A stretch of 64,000 bases of DNA from Gammaproteobacteria bacterium. Its GTDB lineage: Bacteria; Pseudomonadota; Gammaproteobacteria; Pseudomonadales; Azotimanducaceae. Under the pieces are notes generated by a model. It saw only the letters and a list, made by a program, of their open reading frames with translations, searched no databases and was not told the DNA's origin. Of this stretch, positions 54,200-63,447 are shown one piece after another. Made by a program: the position numbers and the translations under genes. The stretch lies in assembly GCA_026707735.1 (NCBI GenBank), contig JAPOWH010000002.1, positions 372,001 through 436,000 of the forward strand, in the 5' to 3' direction. How positions within the stretch are numbered: the first letter of the stretch is position 1; every line of letters begins with the position of its first letter.

Positions 54200-54793
54200 A
54201 TGAAGTTCACATATTGCCGTACTGGGCTGCTGCTGATCGCACTGCTGGTGTTCATGTCTGGATGCGCCCTCTTGCCATGCAACGTTCCAGAGTCTCCGCC
54301 GGAAATCGTAGAGGAAGAGCCGACTGAAGTTGCGCCTGTGACGATCGTAGAACCGCCGCCTCCACCTCCTCCGCCGGAACCTACGACACCGGCGGGATAC
54401 CGCGAGGGAACTGATACACAAGGACGAGCGATACTTGTTGCGGAGTACCCAGACGGCGGCACAGTTGCACATACATTCAATTTCAATTTCGACGAGTCGG
54501 ATCTTGCGTCGGGCGATTTCTCAGCATTGAACCGACATGCGGAATTGCTAGCTAGGGATCGATCTCTAACGATTACGATCGAAGGACATTGCGACGAACG
54601 CGGCACCCGTGAATACAACATGGCGTTAGGCGAACGTAGGGCTCAAGCAGTGGCAGATTACTTGATGGGAGCTGGCGTTCGTGCATCTCAAATAACGACG
54701 GTTTCCTTTGGCGAGGAACGCCCCGTCGACGGAGCGAGCAACGAAGCCGCCTGGGCGAAGAATCGAAGAGCCGAAATTATCATGAGGCCATAG
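54200..54793 (+). CDS. pal: Peptidoglycan-associated lipoprotein Pal
   Basis: A 197-residue lipoprotein from the ATG at 54200, with GGGAG upstream. The signal peptide ends in the lipobox FMSGC, so Cys22 is lipidated. A long Glu/Pro-rich linker with eight consecutive prolines (residues 52-59) leads to the OmpA-like domain: FNFDESDLASGDFSALNRHA, then ITIEGHCDERGTREYNMALGE (Asp and Arg that bind diaminopimelate), then AWAKNRRAEIIMRP. Pal tethers the outer membrane to peptidoglycan. cpoB follows after 36 bp. Confidence 0.95.
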   Translation: MKFTYCRTGLLLIALLVFMSGCALLPCNVPESPPEIVEEEPTEVAPVTIVEPPPPPPPPEPTTPAGYREGTDTQGRAILVAEYPDGGTVAHTFNFNFDESDLASGDFSALNRHAELLARDRSLTITIEGHCDERGTREYNMALGERRAQAVADYLMGAGVRASQITTVSFGEERPVDGASNEAAWAKNRRAEIIMRP

Positions 54794-54829
54794 TCGCCGC
54801 TACAAGACTTGCGAAGTTAGTGACAGGTA

Positions 54830-55666
54830 ATGCACGAATGTCCACAGCAAAGTGACACGACTGCCAAGTTCGATCGTCTGTCTAATTCGTGCGCCTCATT
54901 CGCGCTTCTGGTGATATTGGCAGTCGCCAATGCAGTTGCAGCCCAACAGGATGAAGACCGTACCCTGTTCCGTGGTGACCCTACGGAACAGGGCGAATTA
55001 GGCGACCAATCTTCGGAAATCGCTGCTACTCAAGCCGCTACGACCGTTTCCGAAAATCAAGACAGCTCTATGCAGCTGGGGCTAGTTTTTCAAAAGATGA
55101 GCGAACTCCAAAGCGAGGTCTCCCGCTTGCTTGGCAGAATCGAGCAGTTGGAACACCAGCTGCAGGTTGTGCGTCAAGAAAACCGAGAGCGCTACGCCAG
55201 TATCGATGAACAAATGCTTCAGCTGTCGGGCAACCCGACCGTGTCTTCTGACGTTGTTCCGACTGGTTCAACCGATACCGAGGAGGGACTGTACGTAACG
55301 GCATTCGCTCAAATTGAAGATCGTAACTTTGAAGAAGCCATAGGGCTTCTTGAGTCACTGATTGAGACCTACCCAAACGGAAAGAGACTCCCGGAAGCTT
55401 TCTATTGGCTGGGGGAAACCTATGCTCGATTGGATCCACCCCAGTTTGAAAAAGCTAGACAAAGTCTTGTTCAGCTGGTTCGACTGTATCCGGACCATGC
55501 CAAGGCGGCGGAGGGAACCTACAAGCTAGGAACAATCTATGAGCAATTGGGCGATGAGCCAAAAGCGCTTGAGTATCTCGATCGGGCAGCAAACAACTAT
55601 CCGAATACCACTGCTGCGAGGCTTGCGGCGGACTATGCGGCAGCGATCCGAAATCCCGAGGAGTGA
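54830..55666 (+). CDS. cpoB: Cell division coordinator CpoB (YbgF)
   Basis: A 278-residue periplasmic protein. The signal region ends near FALLVILAVANAVAAQQ; a trimerising coiled coil follows (MSELQSEVSRLLGRIEQLEHQ and on). The C-terminal part, from about residue 150, holds TPR units: YVTAFAQIEDRNFEEAIGLLE, RLPEAFYWLGETYARLDPPQ and AEGTYKLGTIYEQLGDEPKAL. CpoB links PBP1B and the Tol machine during constriction. It is the last gene of the Tol-Pal group and ends 38 bp before the tRNA-Lys gene on the other strand. Confidence 0.93.
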   Translation: MHECPQQSDTTAKFDRLSNSCASFALLVILAVANAVAAQQDEDRTLFRGDPTEQGELGDQSSEIAATQAATTVSENQDSSMQLGLVFQKMSELQSEVSRLLGRIEQLEHQLQVVRQENRERYASIDEQMLQLSGNPTVSSDVVPTGSTDTEEGLYVTAFAQIEDRNFEEAIGLLESLIETYPNGKRLPEAFYWLGETYARLDPPQFEKARQSLVQLVRLYPDHAKAAEGTYKLGTIYEQLGDEPKALEYLDRAANNYPNTTAARLAADYAAAIRNPEE

Positions 55667-55704
55667 TTCGCTGGATCTGGTCCAAGTACTCATTCAAGAG
55701 ATTT

Positions 55705-55780
55705 TGGTGGGTCGTCTGGGGCTCGAACCCAGGACGCGCGGGTTAAAAGCCCGGTGCTCTACCAGCTGAGCTAACGACCC
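55705..55780 (-). tRNA. tRNA-Lys (anticodon TTT)
   Basis: A complete cloverleaf of 76 bases on the minus strand, including an encoded 3' CCA. The acceptor arm is GGGTCGT/ACGACCC, the D-arm is TAGCTCAGCTGGTAGAGCA, the anticodon loop CTTTTAA gives TTT, and the T-arm has GGTTCGAGCCCC. The body closely resembles the E. coli lysine tRNA. It sits just after cpoB, as tRNA-Lys genes often do near Tol-Pal genes, but on the opposite strand. GCGTGT/ACACGC (55788-55806) forms a hairpin just upstream. Confidence 0.95.
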
Positions 55781-55787
55781 TGAAAGC

Positions 55788-55806
55788 GCGTGTATTTTAG
55801 ACACGC
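55788..55806. other. Hairpin next to tRNA-Lys
   Basis: GCGTGT (55788-55793), loop ATTTTAG, ACACGC (55801-55806): a perfect six-base stem immediately 5' of the tRNA gene. It may be a processing or promoter element; no T run supports a terminator. Confidence 0.25.
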
Positions 55807-55985
55807 ATTTGTCGTGAGACAATCAGCCTGGAAAATCGTTGCGAAAACAATTGTTCGCTCTTTCAAGAGCATTGATTAGATGAGCGAGTTGAGCCAATTG
55901 CTGGACTGCGGTTCAACTACGTTTGATTCGGTCGCGCAGGTCCTTGCATTGGCATCCAAGTTTGTGCAAGGAGTAGGAGTTTGGC

Positions 55986-56762
55986 ATGGCATTGACTGAG
56001 CTGAGTCGTTCGATTTCTGGCAGCGTTGCAGTGGTCACGGGTGCCGCTAGCGGCATGGGCAAAGCAACGGCTGTTTTGTTTGCCGAACAAGGCGCGATTG
56101 TTGCGGCGATTGACATTCAAGAACAGCAGCTAGAGGCTGTCGTGGCTGGAATTAGCGGGTCAGGTCATGCTGCGCATTCTTGGACGCTGGATGTCAGTGA
56201 TGCTGGGGCTATAGGCGACACCATTGACCAGATTGCCGCGAAACTTGGGGGAATCGACATCGTCGTCAACAATGCCGGAGTCGGAGCGGGAGGGCCACTG
56301 GACGACTCGGATTATGAGAGTAGATGGTCTCGCGCCCTCGACATAATGCTGACGGCGCATGTGCGTATCGTTCGCTCAGCATTGCCGTATCTCCGCAAAT
56401 CCTCAGCTCCACGTATTGTGAATATTGCGTCGACTGAGGGCTTGGGCGCAACCAAGTATTCCTCCGCATATGCAACGGCGAAGACGGGAGTGATTGGATT
56501 GACACGAGCGCTTGCTGTTGAGTTGGGAACTGAAGGGATCACCGTCAATTGCATTTGTCCTGGTCCGATTCGCACCGCAATGACTGAGAGCATTCCTGAG
56601 GAGGACAAACGCGAATACGCGCGACGTCGGATCGCACTGAAACGCTACGCGGAGCCCGAGGAGGTCGCCCACATGACACTGAGCCTAGTCCTGCCAGCGG
56701 CTTCGTTTGTTACCGGCGTGGCATTGCCGGTTGATGGTGGATTGACAATCAAGAATGCCTGA
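55986..56762 (+). CDS. Short-chain dehydrogenase/reductase
   Basis: A 258-residue classical SDR. The NAD(P) loop is VVTGAASGMGKATAV; the NNAG motif is VVNNAGVGAG; the catalytic set is in IASTEGLGATKYSSAYATAKTG (Ser, Tyr, Lys). CPGPIRTAMTES and the final GVALPVDGGL are the family ends. It has GGAG upstream. The preference (NAD or NADP) and substrate are unclear; it resembles 3-oxoacyl-ACP/alcohol dehydrogenase SDRs. A hairpin overlaps its stop (56753-56779). Confidence 0.9.
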   Translation: MALTELSRSISGSVAVVTGAASGMGKATAVLFAEQGAIVAAIDIQEQQLEAVVAGISGSGHAAHSWTLDVSDAGAIGDTIDQIAAKLGGIDIVVNNAGVGAGGPLDDSDYESRWSRALDIMLTAHVRIVRSALPYLRKSSAPRIVNIASTEGLGATKYSSAYATAKTGVIGLTRALAVELGTEGITVNCICPGPIRTAMTESIPEEDKREYARRRIALKRYAEPEEVAHMTLSLVLPAASFVTGVALPVDGGLTIKNA

Positions 56763-56779
56763 TGCCAACTGAGGCATTC
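56753..56779 (+). terminator. Stem-loop at the SDR stop codon
   Basis: GAATGCCT (56753-56760) and AGGCATTC (56772-56779) form a perfect eight-base stem with an 11-base loop that includes the stop. There is no T run after it, so it is a candidate terminator or RNA-stabilising structure only. Confidence 0.35.
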
Positions 56780-56894
56780 ACAAGCAAGCTGTTCCAGATT
56801 CACTCAATCGGCGTTCATTCGATACAGTCAATCAATGCACAATTAAGCGTTTTCCCATACCTCGCCTGCGTGAATGCCCATTTCAATAAGATCA

Positions 56895-57488
56895 ATGCGA
56901 ATCGGCCTAATTTCCGATACTCACGTTCCTGAAGCTACCGACACTCTGTGGCCCCAAGTTTTTGATGCATTCGATGGTGTCGATTGCATTTTCCACGGAG
57001 GCGATGTGCATGAATTCACACTGCTTGATCAATTGCAGGAAATTGCACCAGTGTATTGTGCGAGAGGAAACGGCGAAGATGGATCGGGTGGACGACCTAT
57101 ACAACCCCAAGATGAAAGGGTTCGATACGTTTGGAACCACGTCTACGATGGCGTTCGAATAGGACTAACGCACTACATTCCGGTCGATCAATCTACTCCT
57201 GACAACTACTCGCTAAAACCTTGGATTGATCGGTACTTCGGAGGCCGCGCACCGGATGTCATCGTGTTTGGAGACACTCACGTAGAGACAGTTCGAAAGA
57301 TTGATGGCATTTTGTGCGTCAATCCTGGTTCGCCAACTTACCCGCACAACTACGATACGCAGTACGGAACGATCGCGTTCCTCGATTTGGTCGAGGGACA
57401 TGCCACAGCATCCGTCTGGCTAATCGTAGATGGGGGAATCGTCCCCTTTGATTGGGACGCCGTGCCGCCTTGGAAACTTCGTCGCTAG
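56895..57488 (+). CDS. YfcE-like metallophosphoesterase
   Basis: About 197 residues from the ATG at 56895, which gives the usual MRIGLISDTH opening; an ATG at 56874 would add seven residues. Metal motifs are LISDTHVPE (DxH), IFHGGDVHE (GD), RGNGEDG (usually GNCD/GNHD; here GNGE), VFGDTHVETV (GDTH) and VNPGSPT. It should be a small phosphodiesterase acting on nucleotides or related compounds. It is similar in kind to E. coli YfcE. The second such gene in the window is at 19253. Confidence 0.85.
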   Translation: MRIGLISDTHVPEATDTLWPQVFDAFDGVDCIFHGGDVHEFTLLDQLQEIAPVYCARGNGEDGSGGRPIQPQDERVRYVWNHVYDGVRIGLTHYIPVDQSTPDNYSLKPWIDRYFGGRAPDVIVFGDTHVETVRKIDGILCVNPGSPTYPHNYDTQYGTIAFLDLVEGHATASVWLIVDGGIVPFDWDAVPPWKLRR

Positions 57489-57537
57489 AGTCCTAGGGTC
57501 AGATTCGCACAACTGGCGTCGTTGCGTGCCAAAAATG

Positions 57538-58416
57538 CTACTGCATCGACATCATCGGATTTATGGCTGGCCACGAGTCCTTGGTTGAGAGAACCGCGTC
57601 ACCAACCTCGTCGACTCCCCAAGGGCCTTCCGACTCGTCTTTGTTAGCCAACGGCTGCATGTTCCAGCTCAATAGAGAAACGCGATTACCGGCAACTACC
57701 CATGTTCTGCCTGTGACGTCCTTTGCTTCATCTGTGCACAACCAAACAACCATGGGCGAAACTCGGTCAGGTGGGAGCTGGTCCTTCACGCTGTCAGGAA
57801 GAATGTCGTCTGTAAGACGGGAAAGAGCTGTGGGAACAAGAATGTTGACAGTGATTCCGTACTTGATGCCCTCCAGGTACAGGCATCGGGCCATTCCAGC
57901 GATCCCCGCTTTTGCCGCGCCGTAATTTGTTTGGCCAAAGTTTCCGAAAAGGCCGGATGTCGAACTAGTCACGATGATCCTGCCGCCATGCTCCTGCTGC
58001 AACATCTGGTCGTACGCTGCTTTCGTTGTGAGATAAGTACCCTTCAGATGCACATTCACGACTGCGTCCCACATGTCACTAGTCATGTTTTTGAATGTCT
58101 TATCTCGCAGTATTCCGGCGTTTGCGATGCAAATGTCCAATTTGCCAAACGCGCTTACTGCCCGTTGCACCATGGCATGTGCATCTTCCTCATTTGCGAC
58201 GTTTCCGTAGTCAGCAACAGCACTTCCGCCCGTTCCGGTGATCTCTTCGACCACGGCGTCGGCCATGTTCGTTCCCGAACCGGAACCATCGCGCCGGCCT
58301 CCTAGATCATTAACTACGACACTTGCACCTTCTTTGGCCAGCAAAAGTGCATGTGTGCGTCCTAAGCCGCCGCCCGCACCCGTTACTAGTGCTACTTTTC
58401 CATCAAGTAATGCCAA
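57538..58416 (-). CDS. SDR resembling peroxisomal multifunctional-enzyme dehydrogenase domain
   Basis: About 292 residues from a TTG at 58416, chosen because GGAG lies eight bases upstream and the protein then opens LALLDGKVALVTGAGGGLGR. The cofactor loop is GAGGGLG, with VVNDLGGRRDGSGSG, the longer loop of (3R)-hydroxyacyl-CoA dehydrogenases of the MFE-2/HSD17B4 type. IANAGILRD and the active site SSTSGLFGNFGQTNYGAAKAG (Ser, Tyr, Lys) are present. Such enzymes oxidise 3-hydroxyacyl-CoA. It is divergent from the SDR at 58636. Confidence 0.88.
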   Translation of the reverse strand: MALLDGKVALVTGAGGGLGRTHALLLAKEGASVVVNDLGGRRDGSGSGTNMADAVVEEITGTGGSAVADYGNVANEEDAHAMVQRAVSAFGKLDICIANAGILRDKTFKNMTSDMWDAVVNVHLKGTYLTTKAAYDQMLQQEHGGRIIVTSSTSGLFGNFGQTNYGAAKAGIAGMARCLYLEGIKYGITVNILVPTALSRLTDDILPDSVKDQLPPDRVSPMVVWLCTDEAKDVTGRTWVVAGNRVSLLSWNMQPLANKDESEGPWGVDEVGDAVLSTKDSWPAINPMMSMQ

Positions 58417-58635
58417 CTGTTTTCTCCGAATTCTTGCTGTGAGAATAGTCAACTCGCGAGGAATCTAACGTGTTTTCGGCGAGTTTGACCGTGAGTGGGA
58501 ATGGTTCATATGTTAACAATTGGTCTTTGGGAGCAATCAATCGACTAATCGCCGTTCCTGTAGAAACGCAGACTTGAAGATCAAATCCGCGAGTCGACCA
58601 TAATTCGACCATGATGTAAGCAGGAAGGATCGAAT

Positions 58636-59388
58636 ATGGATGAGTTGTTTGACTTTTCGGGAAAGGTTGCACTAGTCACTGGAGGCAGCCGAGGACTTGG
58701 CCAAGCCATGGTGCTTGGATTTGCCGAGCGAGGCGCCGATGTCATCATTGCAAGCAGAAAACTTGACGTGTGCGAGTCGGTTGCACGAAGAGTGGAATCG
58801 ATGGGCCGAAACGCGCTGCCACTAGCTTGTCACGTTGGTCATTGGGAGGATCTGCAGCATTTGGCGGAAAGATCTTTTGCTGAATTCGGCCATGTTGACG
58901 TATTGGTAAATAATGCTGGAATGTCGCCGCTATACCCTTCATTGTCTAGAGTGACTGAAGAATTGTTTGACAAAGTTGTTGGAGTGAACCTAAAGGGACC
59001 CTTTAGGCTTTCCGCTCTAGTTGGCGAGCGCATGGCTGAAGGCCGTGGTGGTTGCATTATTAATGTAAGCAGCACCGCGGCGACACATCCAAGCCCCGAC
59101 TCGGAACCCTACGGCGCTTGCAAGGCCGGCATTCATTCCTTGACTCTATCGTTAGCTCATGCGTTCGCTCCCAAGGTAAGAGTGAATTGCATCCAGCCTG
59201 GTCCGTTCTTGACGGACATATCCAAAGCATGGGACATGGATGCCTTCAATCGGCGAGCCAAAACTAATATTGCCCTGCAACGGGGTGGTCAGGCAGAGGA
59301 AGTTGTCGGAGCGGCGCTGTACTTGGCAGGTCCTAGTGGAAGCTATACCACAGGCGCAATTGTGACAATCGATGGCGGCAGTCGATGA
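58636..59388 (+). CDS. Short-chain dehydrogenase/reductase
   Basis: A 250-residue SDR with AGGAAGG upstream. The cofactor loop is LVTGGSRGLGQAMVLG; NNAG is in VLVNNAGMSPLYP; the active site is SSTAATHPSPDSEPYGACKAG (Ser, Tyr, Lys). QPGPFLTDIS and GAIVTIDGGSR close the fold. It is close in type to gluconate/3-oxoacyl-ACP reductases. It is divergent from the multifunctional-type SDR and convergent with the ATP-grasp gene. Confidence 0.9.
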   Translation: MDELFDFSGKVALVTGGSRGLGQAMVLGFAERGADVIIASRKLDVCESVARRVESMGRNALPLACHVGHWEDLQHLAERSFAEFGHVDVLVNNAGMSPLYPSLSRVTEELFDKVVGVNLKGPFRLSALVGERMAEGRGGCIINVSSTAATHPSPDSEPYGACKAGIHSLTLSLAHAFAPKVRVNCIQPGPFLTDISKAWDMDAFNRRAKTNIALQRGGQAEEVVGAALYLAGPSGSYTTGAIVTIDGGSR

Positions 59389-59481
59389 GCCTACGATCAG
59401 TGCCGTCTCGGAGACATCCAATCGGTGAAGTGTGCGGACATTGGAGGTTCAAATGGAGCCCTTGAGCAGAGCTTCCATGAG

Positions 59482-60381
59482 TTAGTCCAACAAAGCGGAC
59501 AATACCTGCGGGCTCATGTCTCGCCCTGTCAGTTCTCGATAAGTTGAGAGCCAGCCGGGGTTTGCGAGATTCACGTCCAACAAATAGGGGTGTGCCACAT
59601 CAATTGCAGCATAACGTATACCCATATCCGAGAGATGAATTGCTATTTCCTCGACATGCGAGTGTTCCTCTCTGGATGGCTCGGTAACGAAGGGCGTGGA
59701 CCCGGAATGTAGATTGCCTCGATGACTCGTTAGTTTCTTGCCGTACGCGCCTATGACTCGATTGTTGACGACCAACCATCGTTTCTCATGCGTAGTGTCT
59801 ACTTTTTTCTGAAGCAGAAAGAAGCCTTTGGAAGTTCCCAGATCCAATAGAGCACGTCGATATGATTGCTCCTTGCCCGCTAGCAGGAATACGGAACGCC
59901 CAAAGCTACCGGCAGCGGGCTTGAGTATCCAGTCGCCCCCTTTCGCGAGGTGCTCACTCAGCAGATTTGGATCATCGCTCGCTATCGAGTAGGGGTGATA
60001 GCGTGTCAAGGATGTTTGGAGCAGTGCGTGTTTTGCGTGTAGGTACACGAACGCATCTACTCCGTTGACAAAGTTGCTTTGGTCGAGAGACCGCAACAGT
60101 TGCATACGATCGAGGAACGAATTTCGTATGCCTAGACCAAGCACCCATAGGAGCTCCGCCTCCTTTAGACGTAGATCAACATCGTTGCGCCGTAGGCCTT
60201 GATGTTGTGACCAACCGCGTGCCCAGACCGTCGATCCGACTGTGTATATCTCGTTGTGAGGGGCACAAAAGACAATTTTGTTTCGATGTGCGAGACAAGC
60301 CCGAATCAGTAAGGATTCGGATCTTTCACAATTGAGATTGCTCGCTTCCGGATCTGCTACAAGGAAAGCGATTGCCACCAT
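59482..60381 (-). CDS. ATP-grasp protein related to glutathione synthetase
   Basis: A 299-residue protein with an N-terminal region (about 1-140) of uncertain fold and a C-terminal ATP-grasp domain. WILKPAAGSFGRSVFLLA is the ATP-binding loop, EKRWLVVNNRVIGAYGKK the central strand, and LLDVNLANPGWLSTYRELTGRD the metal/substrate end, which resembles GshB (N-x-N...T-x-x-x-x-x-TG). It is shorter than true GshB, and its N-terminus differs. It lies beside nadA, divergent, and away from gshA. It may join an amino acid to a carboxylate, but this is inference. Confidence 0.65.
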   Translation of the reverse strand: MVAIAFLVADPEASNLNCERSESLLIRACLAHRNKIVFCAPHNEIYTVGSTVWARGWSQHQGLRRNDVDLRLKEAELLWVLGLGIRNSFLDRMQLLRSLDQSNFVNGVDAFVYLHAKHALLQTSLTRYHPYSIASDDPNLLSEHLAKGGDWILKPAAGSFGRSVFLLAGKEQSYRRALLDLGTSKGFFLLQKKVDTTHEKRWLVVNNRVIGAYGKKLTSHRGNLHSGSTPFVTEPSREEHSHVEEIAIHLSDMGIRYAAIDVAHPYLLDVNLANPGWLSTYRELTGRDMSPQVLSALLD

Positions 60382-60512
60382 TGCGACCTGCTCCCGGAGT
60401 AGTGGCGAATGTCACAGCGTGGCCGCGTCCGCCACATGTCAATAAGCTTCAAATTCGACTCCATATTCTGATTATGGGCCTCCACTAAGGGGTTGTCTAC
60501 GATGGCAATTTC

Positions 60513-61559
60513 ATGTATGATATGGAAATGAATTTATTAGCTAAAGATTACACATTAAAGCCTAACGAAGTTCCAGAATTCTTGCCTCAGACGTTGTCTG
60601 ACAACGAAACACAAGAACTAAAGCAAGAAATAAAGAGCCTGTTGAGACAACACAACGCAGTGCTCGTTTCACACTACTATGTCGACGGAGTTGTTCAAGA
60701 CATAGCCTCCGAAACGGGCGGCTGTGTATCGGATTCTTTGGAGATGGCGCGTTTTGGACGTGACCACCCTGCGCAGACTTTAGTTGTTGCTGGGGTTAGG
60801 TTCATGGGGGAAACTGCAAAGATACTCTCACCTGACAAACGGGTTCTAATGCCTACTTTGAATGCCGAATGTTCGCTGGATTTGGGTTGTCCTCCAGACG
60901 AATTCGCGGCGTTTTGCCAGGAAAATCCCGATCGTACGGTCGTGGTCTATGCGAACACGTCTGTTGCGGTCAAGGCTCTATCCGATTGGGTCGTAACCTC
61001 GAGCGTTGGATTGCGCATCGTCGAACATCTGAAACTGCGGGGCGAGAGAATTCTCTGGGCTCCTGACAAGCACCTTGGCAACTACATACAGCAGAAGACG
61101 GGCGCCGACATGCTGTTGTGGTCCAGCGCATGTGTTGTCCACGAAGAGTTCAAGTTTCGAGCATTGCTTGACATGAAGCGTGTATATCCTGACGCTGGAA
61201 TCTTGGTGCATCCCGAATCGCCTGCGGCCGTGATCGATCTCGCTGATTGCGTCGGATCGACAAGCCAAATATTGAGAGCTGCTTCCGAGTTGCCGCATGA
61301 GACCTTCGTTGTTGCGACGGATCGAGGTCTATTTCATCAGCTGCGTCGCGCGGAACCCGGAAAACGTTTCATTGAAGCGCCGACAGCGGGAGATGGGGCC
61401 ACTTGCCGAAGCTGCGCACATTGTCCCTGGATGGCAATGAACGAATTGAAAGCTCTACGGGACACCTTGAGACTTCTGGATAACGAGATTCAAGTGGACC
61501 CCGAAGTCGGAAGACGAGCCATGCTCCCGTTGCAGCGCATGCTTGACTTTCCCGTGTAG
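60513..61559 (+). CDS. nadA: Quinolinate synthase
   Basis: A 348-residue Nad[18 protein letters not shown] is the conserved substrate block. The three [4Fe-4S] ligands fit Cys120 in [10 protein letters not shown], Cys207 in SSACVVHE, and the last Cys (about 304) in [16 protein letters not shown]. This matches E. coli NadA, whose ligands are C113, C200 and C297. It condenses iminoaspartate and dihydroxyacetone phosphate in NAD synthesis. ATG at 60513 and two further in-frame ATGs follow closely. A strong terminator follows the stop. Confidence 0.96.
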   Translation: MYDMEMNLLAKDYTLKPNEVPEFLPQTLSDNETQELKQEIKSLLRQHNAVLVSHYYVDGVVQDIASETGGCVSDSLEMARFGRDHPAQTLVVAGVRFMGETAKILSPDKRVLMPTLNAECSLDLGCPPDEFAAFCQENPDRTVVVYANTSVAVKALSDWVVTSSVGLRIVEHLKLRGERILWAPDKHLGNYIQQKTGADMLLWSSACVVHEEFKFRALLDMKRVYPDAGILVHPESPAAVIDLADCVGSTSQILRAASELPHETFVVATDRGLFHQLRRAEPGKRFIEAPTAGDGATCRSCAHCPWMAMNELKALRDTLRLLDNEIQVDPEVGRRAMLPLQRMLDFPV

Positions 61560-61581
61560 CTACCGGTAGCTAGTTTTCTTT
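61557..61581 (+). terminator. Intrinsic terminator of nadA
   Basis: TAGCTA (61557-61562) CCGG TAGCTA (61567-61572) forms a perfect stem with a CCGG loop, starting at the nadA stop codon, followed by GTTTTCTTTCT. Stem plus T-rich tail is the pattern of a Rho-independent terminator. Confidence 0.55.
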
Positions 61582-61606
61582 CTGGGGCGGCTTTCGAGCG
61601 ACGGCG

Positions 61607-63025
61607 CTATGACGCTCCGGCCTCTGCGCGCTCTCTCAACTCCAATATGCGTTGATCGAGGCTTGCCTCTAAGCGGAAACTGGCCCCATTGTTTTTCTTC
61701 TTTGCGTGCTGCAGATGCGAAATTGCTTCACCGTATTCGCCGCGCAAGGCATAGAATTCGGCACGTGCCCGATGCACTTCAACAATGTCGTCGGCCAGTC
61801 CTGCCGTTTCTGCCAATTCGAACCAAATGTCCACGTCGTCGCTGAGAATCCGCGCCTGTTTTTGCAGCACAGATGTCGCCTTTGAATACTCGTTCGCCGA
61901 CTTTAGTGCACGGGCATAGAGAACCGAGAGCGGAGCATTGTCAGGGGTGTCCGCAAGTGCTTTCTCGAGTACGTCGATAGCCTGCTCAACTCGATTGGAT
62001 TTGGTCAGCAGCTCGGCATAACACGAAACTGCCAGAATGCTTGTTGGCATGGCCGCAATGACTTCCTGCATCGCAGCAATTGCCTCGTCGTGGCGTCCGT
62101 TCTGATGGAGAATCAGTGCTAGTTCGTATTTGTCGTGCAGCTCTTGACCCGTCACGGTGTCAGGATTGCGGGTTGAGCTCGTAGTTGTGTCCACGAAGCG
62201 TTGTAGCGCCCGAACTCGAATGAGTTGATACTCATGATCGGGCTCGTATTCGGCCAATTGTGCCGATTGCGCCTGTGCTCTCAGGTCTGCGACGCGATCC
62301 TGCGAAAGTGGGTGAGTGCGCAGGAATTCGCTTGCCTCATCCTGAGTTCCCATGCGTTCGAACATACGAGACGCGCCGAACGGGTCGAAACCTGCTTCAG
62401 TTAGCGCATTGAAGCCAATGCGGTCCGCTTCTCGTTCTTGGGAGCGACTGTATTTCAGTGCTTCACCCTCAACCATAGAATACGTGCCGACAATCCCAGC
62501 CAGTCCGGCATCTGTGGCGCCACTTGCCAAGACCGCGGCAGATGTCAAGAATCCAAACAGATGAGCAATTGCCAATTGGCGTTGTTGATCCAATCGTCGT
62601 GCAAAGTGGCGTTGGCTTAGGTGCGCAAGCTCGTGTGCTACGACGGAAGAGTATTCGTGTACATCCTCGGCAAAGCGAAACAGGCCAAGATTGACACCAA
62701 TAATTCCGCCAGGAGCTGCAAAGGCATTCAGCTGCTTGGCGTCGATTATTACCGGATAGAGTTTGCCACTCGTCAAGTCGGAATGTTCGGCGAGTTCGTA
62801 CATGTTTGTTCGTACGAAATACTTGAGAATTGGATCGTTTACGGTTCGAACAGTGCGTCTGAGTTCCATGAGGAAAGCCTGTCCAATTTCCTCCTCTTCA
62901 AAGGGCGAAAGAACTGCTGATTCGCGATCGCCGAGGGTGGGAAGAGGCTGTTCCTGCGCATAAGCAGTTAGCGCACCCAATATAACAGGTGCGGCCATCA
63001 GACGAGCAATGTATTTGACGAGCAT
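61607..63025 (-). CDS. bepA: Periplasmic M48 metalloprotease with TPR domain (BepA type)
   Basis: A 472-residue protein. A signal peptide (IARLMAAPVILGALTAYAQ) is followed by an M48 peptidase: AAPGGIIGVNLGLFRFAE, then HExxH as HELAH at residues 131-135, then KYSRSQEREADRIGFNAL with the third ligand Glu. The C-terminal TPR region begins at about 290 (HDKYELALILHQNGRHDEAIA) and ends near the C-terminus. BepA degrades stalled LptD and other outer-membrane proteins and helps their assembly, which fits with lptD-surA elsewhere in the window. It is convergent with nadA. Confidence 0.93.
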   Translation of the reverse strand: MLVKYIARLMAAPVILGALTAYAQEQPLPTLGDRESAVLSPFEEEEIGQAFLMELRRTVRTVNDPILKYFVRTNMYELAEHSDLTSGKLYPVIIDAKQLNAFAAPGGIIGVNLGLFRFAEDVHEYSSVVAHELAHLSQRHFARRLDQQRQLAIAHLFGFLTSAAVLASGATDAGLAGIVGTYSMVEGEALKYSRSQEREADRIGFNALTEAGFDPFGASRMFERMGTQDEASEFLRTHPLSQDRVADLRAQAQSAQLAEYEPDHEYQLIRVRALQRFVDTTTSSTRNPDTVTGQELHDKYELALILHQNGRHDEAIAAMQEVIAAMPTSILAVSCYAELLTKSNRVEQAIDVLEKALADTPDNAPLSVLYARALKSANEYSKATSVLQKQARILSDDVDIWFELAETAGLADDIVEVHRARAEFYALRGEYGEAISHLQHAKKKNNGASFRLEASLDQRILELRERAEAGAS

Positions 63026-63164
63026 ATTGGGGATAATACTAGCTTTCGTGTACTAAATTCGACAACCCTCACGCAGATTCGTCACCTGTAGTTACGAGAA
63101 TGCACGAATTGGAGCTTCATTGGCATTGCGACTACTAAGGATTGTTCGAGCTTAGGATTGACAA

Positions 63165-63404
63165 ATGGAAGAGTCAACCACGGTGCTGGACGTTAAAGGA
63201 CTTCAGTGCCCCATGCCTCTGCTAAAGGCAAAAAAGGCATTAAATGAAATTGCCCCGGGGAGCTTTTTGCAAGTCATTGCCACCGATCCAGGGTCCGTCA
63301 AGGACTTCCAAGTGTTTTCGCGGCAGAGCGGGCATGAATTGATTGAAATGCACGAAGATGAAGGTGTATTTCGTTACTTGCTGAAGAAAAAATTCACGTC
63401 GTGA
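63165..63404 (+). CDS. tusA: TusA family sulfur carrier
   Basis: A 79-residue TusA-like protein. VLDVKGLQCPMPLLKAKKAL holds the CPxP motif with the active Cys, and LQVIATDPGSVKDFQVFSRQSGHELIE is the family's second half. TusA-type proteins carry persulfide sulfur for tRNA thiolation or other paths. Position after a bepA-like gene and before dapA resembles the order known in Pseudomonas. The family also includes SirA-like proteins, so the exact role is not certain. Confidence 0.9.
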   Translation: MEESTTVLDVKGLQCPMPLLKAKKALNEIAPGSFLQVIATDPGSVKDFQVFSRQSGHELIEMHEDEGVFRYLLKKKFTS

Positions 63405-63447
63405 CATCTGTAGAGTTTGCGTTTTTTGAACTTCTGTATTTAGAATC

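Noticed and set aside
55705..55780. tRNA-Lys as an integration site for a mobile element
   Set aside because: No integrase, duplicated tRNA 3' end or atypical gene content is seen on either side.
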